From: an uncultured Pelagibacteraceae bacterium
Lineage (GTDB): Bacteria > Pseudomonadota > Alphaproteobacteria > Pelagibacterales > Pelagibacteraceae
Length of the DNA stretch: 47,990 bases
Direction of reading: 5' to 3'
NCBI GenBank assembly: GCA_902564565.1
Contig: CACFBW010000008.1
Coordinates: 1-47,990, forward strand
A program made the position numbers and the translations under genes. Within the stretch, counting starts at the first letter, position 1. The number at the start of each line of letters is the position of its first letter. Under the pieces are notes generated by a model, which worked only from the letters and a program-made list of their open reading frames with translations, ran no database searches and had not been told where the DNA came from. Shown here piece after piece: positions 36,011 through 43,164 of this stretch.

Positions 36011-36038
36011 TTTGCAAAGATTTTGATTAAAATATAAG
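36011..36038 (+). promoter_or_regulatory. Candidate sigma-70 promoter for the bhmt operon
   Basis: TTTGCA (36011-36016, four of six to TTGACA) and TATAAG (36033-36038, five of six to TATAAT) are spaced by 16 bases. A start site near A36045 would give a leader of about 180 bases before the bhmt ATG, unusually long for this compact genome and therefore likely regulatory. Confidence 0.4.
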
Positions 36039-36044
36039 GTTCTC

Positions 36045-36176
36045 AAATGTCCAAGGGGGCTTATAAGTTTATAAAAAAATTTATTGTGATTGGTTATTCT
36101 CGCTTCGATCACATTTATTTAAGTAGATTTTTTTATCATTTTTATTCCAATTCTATCCAGAGAATTTAATTTTTTA
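36045..36176 (+). ncRNA. Candidate structured leader RNA (possible SAM riboswitch) upstream of bhmt
   Basis: Most of the 305-base spacer 35919-36223. A stem TGTGAT/ATCACA (36085-36090 with 36108-36113) encloses a 17-base loop in which GCTT (36102-36105) can pair with AAGT (36121-36124), giving an H-type pseudoknot. A second hairpin AATTCT/AGAATT (36149-36154 with 36161-36166) is followed by T6 (36170-36175), resembling a transcription attenuator. SAM-II/SAM-V riboswitches are pseudoknots of this kind, and SAM-V has been reported upstream of bhmt and metY in SAR11. I could not verify the conserved aptamer bases, so the class is inference. Confidence 0.42.
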
Positions 36177-36180
36177 AAAA

Positions 36181-36217
36181 ATAAAAAAATAAAAAAATAA
36201 AAAATTAAAAAAAGGAG
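36181..36217 (+). promoter_or_regulatory. A-rich tandem repeat and strong ribosome-binding site of bhmt
   Basis: An 8-base unit ATAAAAAA repeats two to three times from 36181, followed by further A-runs and AAGGAG (36212-36217) six bases before the ATG. This is the strongest Shine-Dalgarno seen in the window. The unstructured A-rich tract should keep it accessible, and its repeat nature could vary in length between strains. Confidence 0.6.
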
Positions 36218-36223
36218 AAAATT

Positions 36224-37270
36224 ATGACAAAAGATTTAATAACAAGGTTAAATGAAGGGCCTGTTCTTTGTGCAGAAGGATATTTGTTTGCGATGGAAAG
36301 AAGAGGGTATTTGCAAGCCGGAGCGTTTGTACCCGAAGTAGTATTGGAGCATCCTGATGTACTCTCTCAACTTCATAGAGAGTTTATAAGGTCTGGATCA
36401 GATGTAATACAAGCATTTACTTATTATGGGCATCGTGAAAAATTACGAATAATTGGTAAGGAACAATTGCTAGAACCACTTCAGAAAAACGCACTTCAAA
36501 TTGCTAAAGATTCTAAAAAAGAATTTAAAGACTTAGACTTATTGGTTTGTGGTGATGTTGCAAATACTAATGTTTATGATCCCAACGACAAGAAAAGTAA
36601 TATTGAATGTCAAAAAATGTTTGAGGAACAAGTCGCCTGGGCGAAAGAGGCTGGTGTTGATTTTATAGTTGCTGAAACAATTACTTGGGTGGAAGAAATG
36701 AAAATTGCACTCAAAGCTATAAAGGATGCTGGTTTAATTGCTGTTTGTAATTACGCATTTAGAAGAGATGGAAAGACTAGGGATGGTTATTCACCTGGAG
36801 ATGCATGTAAAATTTTAGAAGATAATGGTGCAGATGTTGTTGGTTTAAATTGTTTTAGGGGACCAAAAATGACAATGAAACTTTTACCTGAGATAAGAAA
36901 AGCAGTGTCATGTCATGTTGCAGCTTTACCAGTGCCTTATAGGACTACAGAAAAAGACCCAGGTTTTTTAAATCAAGTAGATGAAGGATGTGATTGTATA
37001 CCAGGTGGAAATGCTTTTCCTGTAGCATTGGATAACTTATACTGTAATAGATTTGAAATGGCAGAGTTTGCAAAAGAATGTGCAGATAAAAAAATAAACT
37101 TTATTGGAATTTGTTGTGGCGCAGAACCTCACCATGTTCGGGAAATGGCTGTTGCTTTAGGAAGAAAACCTATTTCTTATAAGTATTATCCTGATATGAG
37201 CAAACACTATGCTCATGGTTCAGATGAGACTTTAAAAAAACTCAACACCGACGCCGCTAAAACTCTATAA
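36224..37270 (+). CDS. bhmt: Betaine-homocysteine S-methyltransferase
   Basis: Moves a methyl group from glycine betaine (or a thetin such as DMSP) to homocysteine, giving methionine and dimethylglycine. The zinc ligands align with those of mammalian BHMT: C210 in GLNC, and C297-C298 in GICCGAEPHHVR. The N-terminal RLNEGPVL, RRGYLQAG, EHPDVLSQLHREF and QAFTYYG segments follow BHMT closely. Length 348 is somewhat shorter than the animal enzyme. It opens the plus-strand operon after a long leader and is divergent from the betaine transporter. Oligotrophic SAR11 cells use this enzyme in betaine catabolism. Confidence 0.92.
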   Translation: MTKDLITRLNEGPVLCAEGYLFAMERRGYLQAGAFVPEVVLEHPDVLSQLHREFIRSGSDVIQAFTYYGHREKLRIIGKEQLLEPLQKNALQIAKDSKKEFKDLDLLVCGDVANTNVYDPNDKKSNIECQKMFEEQVAWAKEAGVDFIVAETITWVEEMKIALKAIKDAGLIAVCNYAFRRDGKTRDGYSPGDACKILEDNGADVVGLNCFRGPKMTMKLLPEIRKAVSCHVAALPVPYRTTEKDPGFLNQVDEGCDCIPGGNAFPVALDNLYCNRFEMAEFAKECADKKINFIGICCGAEPHHVREMAVALGRKPISYKYYPDMSKHYAHGSDETLKKLNTDAAKTL

Positions 37271-37276
37271 AATAAA

Positions 37277-39694
37277 ATGGAGAAACATGCCAAGGTAGTA
37301 GTTATAGGTGGGGGAGTGGTTGGTTGTTCTATACTTTTTCATCTAGCAAAATTTGGTCTTAAAGACTGTATTTTACTTGAAAGAAACGAATTAACATCAG
37401 GCTCGTCTTGGCATGCTGCTGGATCAGTTCATGCAATATCTTCTGATCCAAATATCTCTAAATTAATGGCATATACCATTAATTTATATAAAGAGATTGA
37501 AGAAACCTCAGGACATTCGGTTGGTTTTAAACCTAGCGGTGGTTTTTATTTGGCTTCGAATGAAATTTGGTCTGATTATTTAAAGAGAGAAAGGTCTAAA
37601 GCAAGATATATGGGGCTTGATCAAGAGTTTATTTCTTTAGAGGAAGTAAAAAAAAAACATCCTTTAATAGATCCAAAGCATTACATTTCTGCATTATGGG
37701 ATCCAATTGATGGAGAGGTAGATCCATCCGGAGTTACATATGCTTATGCTAAATCTGCAAAAGTCCATGGAGCAAAATATTATACACACACCCCAGTTAT
37801 TGAAACAAATCAACAAAAAGATGGAACATGGGAAGTGGTAACTAAAAAAGGAAACATTAAAGCAGAAATAGTTATTAACGCTGGTGGTTTGTGGGCAAGA
37901 GAAGTTGGTAAGCTAGCAGGAGTAAATTTACCAGTTCAACCAATGGAACATCATTATTTAATCACAGAAACTATTCCTGAAATTAAGGAAAGAAAAAATG
38001 AACCAAGATTACCAATTGGAACAGACTTTGAAGGAAATATTTATTTTAGACAAGAAGCAGAAGGAATGTTGCTTGGAACATATGAATTTAAATCAACACC
38101 TTGGCAAGTTAAAGAAACACCTATGAATTTTGGACATGAGTTGCTTGAACCAAAATTAGAAAACATTCAAGACAGACTTGAGATTGGATTTAAAAGAATA
38201 CCAGCATTAGAAAAGGCAGGAATAAAAAATATAATTAATGGGCCTTTTACATTTGGACCAGATGGAAGCCCTTTAATTGGCCCAGTACCAGGAATGAAAA
38301 ATTATTGGGTTGCCGTTGGTGTTATGGCGGGGTTTTGTCAAGCAGGAGGAGTTGGTAAATGTATCGCAGAATGGATAATTGATGGAGAACCATCTCTTGA
38401 TGTGTGGGCTATGGATGTTGCAAGATTTGGTAATTATGCTTCACCAGATTATGGAACAATAAAATCTTCAGAAAACTATGAAAGAAGATTTATAATGACA
38501 TTTCCAAATGAAACTCTTCCTAAAGGAAGAAAACAAAAAACCACAGCACTGTATGATAGATTAATTGACAAGGGTGCTGTTATGGGTGATGGTTTTGGTT
38601 TGGAACAGGCTCTTTGGTTTGCAAAGAATAAAAAAGATGCATATGAAGAACCAACATTTAAAAGATCACGTTGTCATGATTATGTTGCTTCTGAGGTGGC
38701 TGCAGTAAGAGATGCGGTTGGTTTTTCTGAAATTGCAAATTTTTCTAAACATGAATTTACAGGCAAAGGTGCACGCAAATACCTTGCTAATGTTTTAGCT
38801 GGAAGAATTCCAAAAATTGGGAGAATAAATTTAAATCCTATGCTTACAAAAAAAGGTAAATTATATGGTGATTTAACAGTTGCATGCCTTAGTGAAGAAA
38901 AATTTATGATTTTTGGTTCTGGTGCGGTTCAAGAAATGCACAGAAGATGGTTTGAAACATTTCTTCCTGAAAGTGGAGTTAGTTATAGAAATAGATCTGA
39001 TGAATATCATGGACTAGCAATATCTGGACCTAATTCAAGAGAATTAATGAAAAGAATATCTAGAGAAGATGTTTCTAATGAAGGTTTTAAATTTAGGGAT
39101 ACCAGAGAAACTTTTGTAGGAGGGGTTCCAGCTATAGTAAATAGACTTTCATTTACAGGAGAGCTTGGTTATGAAATTTATACTGCGCCACAATTTCAAA
39201 TAAAACTTTTTGAAGAAATTGAAAAAAATGGAAAAGATCTTGGTCTTAAAATTTTTGGAGGAAGAGCTTTAATGTCTATGAGGTTAGAGAAAAACTGGGG
39301 CGCATGGACATTAGATTTTAGACCTGATTTTACAGCCGTAGAGTCAGGCTTAGATTTGTTTATTAATTGGGATAAGGAATTCGTTGGAAAAGAAGCGGCA
39401 TTAAAAGAAAAACAAGAAGGACCAAAGAAAAAACTTGTTACAATGACCATAGAAACCAAAGATATTGATGTAACAGGTGATGAAGCAATTATGAAGGATG
39501 GTAAATGTGTTGGTTATATTACCTCAGGAGGTTATGCTCACTATGTTAAAAAAAGTATGGCTATGGGTTATGTGTCTTGTGACTTAGCAAAAGATAATTC
39601 TGAACTTGAGGTTGAAATTAATGGAAACTTATACAAGTCAAAAGTGCAATCAGAACCACTTTATGATCCACGTGGAACAAAAATGAGAAATTAA
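37277..39694 (+). CDS. Dimethylglycine/sarcosine dehydrogenase-like flavoprotein with folate domain
   Basis: An 805-residue FAD oxidase/dehydrogenase fused to a GcvT-type tetrahydrofolate domain. Residues about 7-36 form the dinucleotide-binding fold (VVIGGGVVGCS). The SSWHAAG motif (H46) matches the histidine that carries covalent FAD in dimethylglycine dehydrogenase. The C-terminal half (about 430-800) has GKGARKYLANVL, SGPNSRELM and FTGELGYEIY. It would demethylate dimethylglycine from BHMT, passing formaldehyde-level carbon to tetrahydrofolate. Dimethylglycine versus sarcosine cannot be settled by eye. It sits 6 bases after bhmt. Confidence 0.88.
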   Translation: MEKHAKVVVIGGGVVGCSILFHLAKFGLKDCILLERNELTSGSSWHAAGSVHAISSDPNISKLMAYTINLYKEIEETSGHSVGFKPSGGFYLASNEIWSDYLKRERSKARYMGLDQEFISLEEVKKKHPLIDPKHYISALWDPIDGEVDPSGVTYAYAKSAKVHGAKYYTHTPVIETNQQKDGTWEVVTKKGNIKAEIVINAGGLWAREVGKLAGVNLPVQPMEHHYLITETIPEIKERKNEPRLPIGTDFEGNIYFRQEAEGMLLGTYEFKSTPWQVKETPMNFGHELLEPKLENIQDRLEIGFKRIPALEKAGIKNIINGPFTFGPDGSPLIGPVPGMKNYWVAVGVMAGFCQAGGVGKCIAEWIIDGEPSLDVWAMDVARFGNYASPDYGTIKSSENYERRFIMTFPNETLPKGRKQKTTALYDRLIDKGAVMGDGFGLEQALWFAKNKKDAYEEPTFKRSRCHDYVASEVAAVRDAVGFSEIANFSKHEFTGKGARKYLANVLAGRIPKIGRINLNPMLTKKGKLYGDLTVACLSEEKFMIFGSGAVQEMHRRWFETFLPESGVSYRNRSDEYHGLAISGPNSRELMKRISREDVSNEGFKFRDTRETFVGGVPAIVNRLSFTGELGYEIYTAPQFQIKLFEEIEKNGKDLGLKIFGGRALMSMRLEKNWGAWTLDFRPDFTAVESGLDLFINWDKEFVGKEAALKEKQEGPKKKLVTMTIETKDIDVTGDEAIMKDGKCVGYITSGGYAHYVKKSMAMGYVSCDLAKDNSELEVEINGNLYKSKVQSEPLYDPRGTKMRN

Positions 39695-39695
39695 T

Positions 39696-40325
39696 ATGGC
39701 ACAAAAAGACGTAGGAAACAAAATACCAATATACAAATTAAAAAAAACTGATGAAGTCATGAAGTATTATGACGAATGGGGTGAAGGAAATAAATACGAC
39801 CAAGACATGGTTGATTGGAATTATACAGGACCTAAAGAAACTTCAGAAGTATTAATTAAGTATGAAAAAAATAAAGATGCTAAAATTTATGATGCTGGTT
39901 GTGGTACTGGGTTAGTAGGTGTCGAACTTAAGAAATACGGTTATTCAAATTTTTACGGTGCAGATCTTTCACAAAAACTTTTAGATTTAGTTCCAAAAGG
40001 ACTTTACCAGAAATTAGATAAGGTAGATTTAAATAAACCGATAAAAGAAGAAGATAATTTTTTTGATGCAGTCATGTGTGTAGGTACTTTCACTTTTGGA
40101 CATGTAAAACCTCCTGCGTTAGATGAATTTATAAGAATAACAAAAAATAAAGGATTAATCTGTTTTACAATAAACGAAGGAATTCATGAGGAGTATGGGT
40201 TTGATAAAAAAATAGAACAGTTAAAAAAAGATAACAAATGGAAAGAAATTGAATTTTTTAAATCAGATTATATTGCCAGTAAAGATGTAAATGCTTGGCT
40301 TGGTCTTTATGAGGTTATTAAATAG
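39696..40325 (+). CDS. SAM-dependent class I methyltransferase
   Basis: A 209-residue Rossmann-fold methyltransferase. Motif I YDAGCGTG is at residues 65-72, an acidic residue ending the second strand follows (GADLS), and DAVMCVGTFTFGHV fits motif IV. The overall look, including an N-terminal YYDEWGEGNKYD segment, recalls small-molecule methyltransferases of the METTL27/UbiE-like type. It lies one base after the dehydrogenase and shares one base with the Rieske gene, so it belongs to the catabolic operon. A methyl-adding enzyme among demethylating ones is unexpected. Substrate unknown. Confidence 0.75.
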   Translation: MAQKDVGNKIPIYKLKKTDEVMKYYDEWGEGNKYDQDMVDWNYTGPKETSEVLIKYEKNKDAKIYDAGCGTGLVGVELKKYGYSNFYGADLSQKLLDLVPKGLYQKLDKVDLNKPIKEEDNFFDAVMCVGTFTFGHVKPPALDEFIRITKNKGLICFTINEGIHEEYGFDKKIEQLKKDNKWKEIEFFKSDYIASKDVNAWLGLYEVIK

Positions 40326-41500
40326 TGTCTGAAATATACAACATAATAGAAAAGAAAAAATTAGATGTTGTGAGTAATCCAATAGAAGAATCTCATGGTT
40401 TGCCAAATGAATGTTATACGAGTGAAAAATATACACAGCTTGAAAGAAAAAAGCTGTTTGAAGATAAATGGGTAGTTATAGGAATTGCTAGCTCTTTACC
40501 TAAAAAAGGTGATTCAAAACCATTTGATCTTTTAGGTATACCTATAATAATTTTAAGAGATAAGCAGAGCAAGATAAGAGTTTTTCATAACGTATGCAGC
40601 CACAGAGGTTATAAAATTTTACAAAAAAAAAAGAAAATTAAAAATGTTATAAGATGCCCCTATCATTCTTGGTCGTATGACATGACAGGAAAACTTGTAG
40701 CCACTCCTCATCTAGGAGGAATGAACAAGCATGAATGTAAAAAATTTGATAAATCAAAAAGTGGTTTAAAAGAAATTAGATCTTACATTTGGTTGGATAT
40801 GATATTTGTAAATATAAGTGAAAATGAAATTTCATTTGAAGAATATATAAAACCTCTAAGCGATAGATGGGAAAAATTTTGGCCCAAAAAAGATAGAAAG
40901 CTAATGGTTTATTCAAATGATTTTGGATATTTTAATTTAAATGCAAAATGTAATTGGAAATTTGCAATAGAAAATTATTGTGAAAGCTATCATTTACCAT
41001 GGGTTCATCCTGGTTTAAATTCATATTCAAAGATTAGCGATCATTATCATATTCAAGGTCTACCCAACCGTTTTGCGGGACAAGGTACTAAAGTTTATAA
41101 TCCAAGATTTAAAGGGAAAGAAAAATTTCCATGCTTTCCAAATTGGCCTAAAGATCAACGACATATTGCAGAATATGTAGCTCTATTCCCCAATGTGATG
41201 CTGGGAATTCACAAAGATCACTTTTATGCATATTGGCTTGAGCCTGTAGATCATAAATTTACCAAAGAACATATGGAAATTTATTATGTAGGGGAAAAAG
41301 CAGCTAACTCAAAAAAATATAAATCTTTAAGAAAACAGAACTATAAATTATGGAAGAGTGTTCAAGCAGAAGATGTTGATATAATAGAAGGAATGCAAGA
41401 AGGAAGAAATTCACCATCTTACAATGGAGGTAATTTTTCACCTGTAATGGATAATCCAACTCACCATTTTCACAAATGGGTAGCAACTAATATAGTTTAA
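40325..41500 (+). CDS. Rieske non-haem iron oxygenase alpha subunit (quaternary-amine type)
   Basis: The 391-residue oxygenase component starts with GTG, overlapping the preceding stop. Rieske cluster ligands are C91, H93, C111 and H114 (CSHRGY ... CPYHSW). The mononuclear iron site has H223 and H228 (ESYHLPWVH) with an acidic residue near D350, and the bridging residue appears to be glutamate (E220), as in carnitine oxygenase-like enzymes. The segment around it resembles glycine-betaine/choline/stachydrine/carnitine oxygenases more than aromatic-ring dioxygenases. No reductase partner is in the window. Oxidative demethylation or C-N cleavage of a quaternary amine is the inferred role. Confidence 0.8.
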   Translation: MSEIYNIIEKKKLDVVSNPIEESHGLPNECYTSEKYTQLERKKLFEDKWVVIGIASSLPKKGDSKPFDLLGIPIIILRDKQSKIRVFHNVCSHRGYKILQKKKKIKNVIRCPYHSWSYDMTGKLVATPHLGGMNKHECKKFDKSKSGLKEIRSYIWLDMIFVNISENEISFEEYIKPLSDRWEKFWPKKDRKLMVYSNDFGYFNLNAKCNWKFAIENYCESYHLPWVHPGLNSYSKISDHYHIQGLPNRFAGQGTKVYNPRFKGKEKFPCFPNWPKDQRHIAEYVALFPNVMLGIHKDHFYAYWLEPVDHKFTKEHMEIYYVGEKAANSKKYKSLRKQNYKLWKSVQAEDVDIIEGMQEGRNSPSYNGGNFSPVMDNPTHHFHKWVATNIV

Positions 41501-41502
41501 TT

Positions 41503-42738
41503 ATGAAATTTAATAGAAAAATTGCACCTAATACAAAATCAAAAGTAAATTTTATTACCAAGAAAAGATTAAGAGAGGATGAAATTAACTTTCAGAAACT
41601 TAGATTATATAGGTTGGACAGAGTTAAAAAAGAATTAGAAAAAAATAATTTAGAAGCTTGTATATTATTTGATCCTGTAAATGTCAGGTACGCTTTAGAC
41701 ACTGTAAACATGAGTGTTTACAACATGCATAACTTAACTCGGTATTGCTTTGTGCCAGTTAGTGGACCAGTAATTTTATATGAATATTTTAACTGTGAAG
41801 GACTATCTAGCCATTTAAATTTAATAGATGAAATAAGACCAGCAATAACTTGGGATTATTTTAGCAATGGTGACCAAGCAACTGCACAATTAAAAAAATG
41901 GGTTAATGAGATTAAAGATTTATCAAATTCTCATTTTAAAAGTAAAAAAGTAGCTATTGATGTTATTAATGGTCCAGCAGTAACAGCTTTAAACAAAGAA
42001 GGCATTCAAGTAGTAGATGCTAAATTAATTCTTGAACAAGCAAGAGTTATAAAATCTTCTGAAGAATTAAAATGTATGAAAGCTGCAATAGAAGTAGCAG
42101 AAATTGGTGTTACTAAAATGCGTAATGAATTAAAAGCTGGCATGACCGAAGATGAACTTTGGTCAATTTTACACAAAACAAATATCGAGCATGGTGGGGA
42201 ATGGATTGAATGTAGAATTTTATCCTCAGGTGAAAGAACAAATCCATGGATGCAAGAAAGTAGCAATAAAATAATTCAAAGAGGTGAAATGGTTTCTTTT
42301 GATACAGATATGGTTGGACCGTACGGATATTGTGCGGACATATCAAGAGCATTTGTAGAAGGAAATAAATTTAATAGTGATCAAAAAAAATTATATCAAA
42401 TGGGCGTTGAGCACATTAATCACAACGCCAGATTAATTAAACCAGGAATGTCTTTTAAAGAGTTTACTGAAAAATCCTGGAAACTTCCTGAAGAGTATTA
42501 TGGAAACAGATACTCATGCATGGTGCATGGTATTGGACTTTGTGATGAGTGGCCAATGATCAGATACCCAACTGATGGAGGTCAAAGAGAAGGTTCTTTT
42601 GAAAAAAATATGACAATTACTGTTGAAACATATATAGGAAAAGTTGGAGGGAAAGAGGGAGTTAAACTTGAACAACAATATTTAGTTGGTGAAAATAATC
42701 TTGAACTTATGTCTCATCATCCTTTAGAAAGTATTTAA
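41503..42738 (+). CDS. dddP: DddP-like DMSP lyase (M24 metallopeptidase fold)
   Basis: DddP cleaves DMSP to acrylate, dimethyl sulfide and a proton using a two-metal site in a creatinase/Xaa-Pro-peptidase fold. All residues I recall for DddP are here at matching spacing: metal ligands D267, D269, D279, H342, E375 and E390, and catalytic-site Y337 and D348 in NRYSCMVHGIGLCDEWP. The stretch GGEWIECRILSSG, RTNPWMQE and SFDTDMVG is also very DddP-like. Length 411 is a little short of roseobacter DddP. A creatinase-type hydrolase of another methylated compound is the main alternative. It overlaps the kinase gene by one base. Confidence 0.78.
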   Translation: MKFNRKIAPNTKSKVNFITKKRLREDEINFQKLRLYRLDRVKKELEKNNLEACILFDPVNVRYALDTVNMSVYNMHNLTRYCFVPVSGPVILYEYFNCEGLSSHLNLIDEIRPAITWDYFSNGDQATAQLKKWVNEIKDLSNSHFKSKKVAIDVINGPAVTALNKEGIQVVDAKLILEQARVIKSSEELKCMKAAIEVAEIGVTKMRNELKAGMTEDELWSILHKTNIEHGGEWIECRILSSGERTNPWMQESSNKIIQRGEMVSFDTDMVGPYGYCADISRAFVEGNKFNSDQKKLYQMGVEHINHNARLIKPGMSFKEFTEKSWKLPEEYYGNRYSCMVHGIGLCDEWPMIRYPTDGGQREGSFEKNMTITVETYIGKVGGKEGVKLEQQYLVGENNLELMSHHPLESI

Positions 42739-43148
42739 TGAAAATAATTTTAGTAATGGGATTACCTGGCGCAGGTAAAACAACTTTAGCAAATGAGCTA
42801 GCTAAATTAATAAAAGCAAAAAGATTAAATGCAGATGAAATTAGAAAAGCTGCAAATGATTGGGATTTTTCAGAGGAAGGTAGAACAAGACAATCAAAAA
42901 GAATGGCAGATGCTGCACTCAAAATGAAAAGTGAAGGCAATATTGTAATTGCAGATTTTATTTGCCCAACACCTGAAGCGAGAAAATTATTTCCAGCAGA
43001 TTATGTTGTTTGGGTAGATACCATCCAAAAAGGTAGATTTGATGATACCAATCAAATGTTTGTAAAACCTGAAAAATATGATTTTCATGTCACTTCTCAA
43101 GATGCACAAACTTGGGCACCTAAAATATTTAAAGATCTAAAAAAATAA
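42738..43148 (+). CDS. Small P-loop kinase, adenylylsulfate-kinase-like
   Basis: A 136-residue P-loop protein with Walker A GLPGAGKTT at 8-16, LNADEIRKAANDWDFSEEGR recalling the APS kinase/polynucleotide-kinase-like fold, and IVIADFICPTPEARKLF as a Walker B/substrate segment. It is much shorter than CysC (about 200). The start overlaps the DddP-like stop by one base, tying it to the osmolyte operon. A sulfate-activation role is not supported, because no ATP sulfurylase or PAPS reductase is near. It probably phosphorylates a small molecule; which one is unknown. Confidence 0.65.
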   Translation: MKIILVMGLPGAGKTTLANELAKLIKAKRLNADEIRKAANDWDFSEEGRTRQSKRMADAALKMKSEGNIVIADFICPTPEARKLFPADYVVWVDTIQKGRFDDTNQMFVKPEKYDFHVTSQDAQTWAPKIFKDLKK

Positions 43149-43164
43149 GATAGTTATTTTTTTT

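Noticed and set aside
36033..36065. Stem TATAAG/CTTATA around CAAATGTCCAAGGGGG as the main riboswitch aptamer stem
   Set aside because: The 5' arm coincides with the best -10 element, so it may not be transcribed. I kept the downstream pseudoknot as the primary candidate, but the alternative is not excluded.
42738..43148. Calling the P-loop kinase cysC (sulfate activation)
   Set aside because: It is too short for CysC and no sulfate-assimilation genes are nearby; only fold-level similarity is supported.
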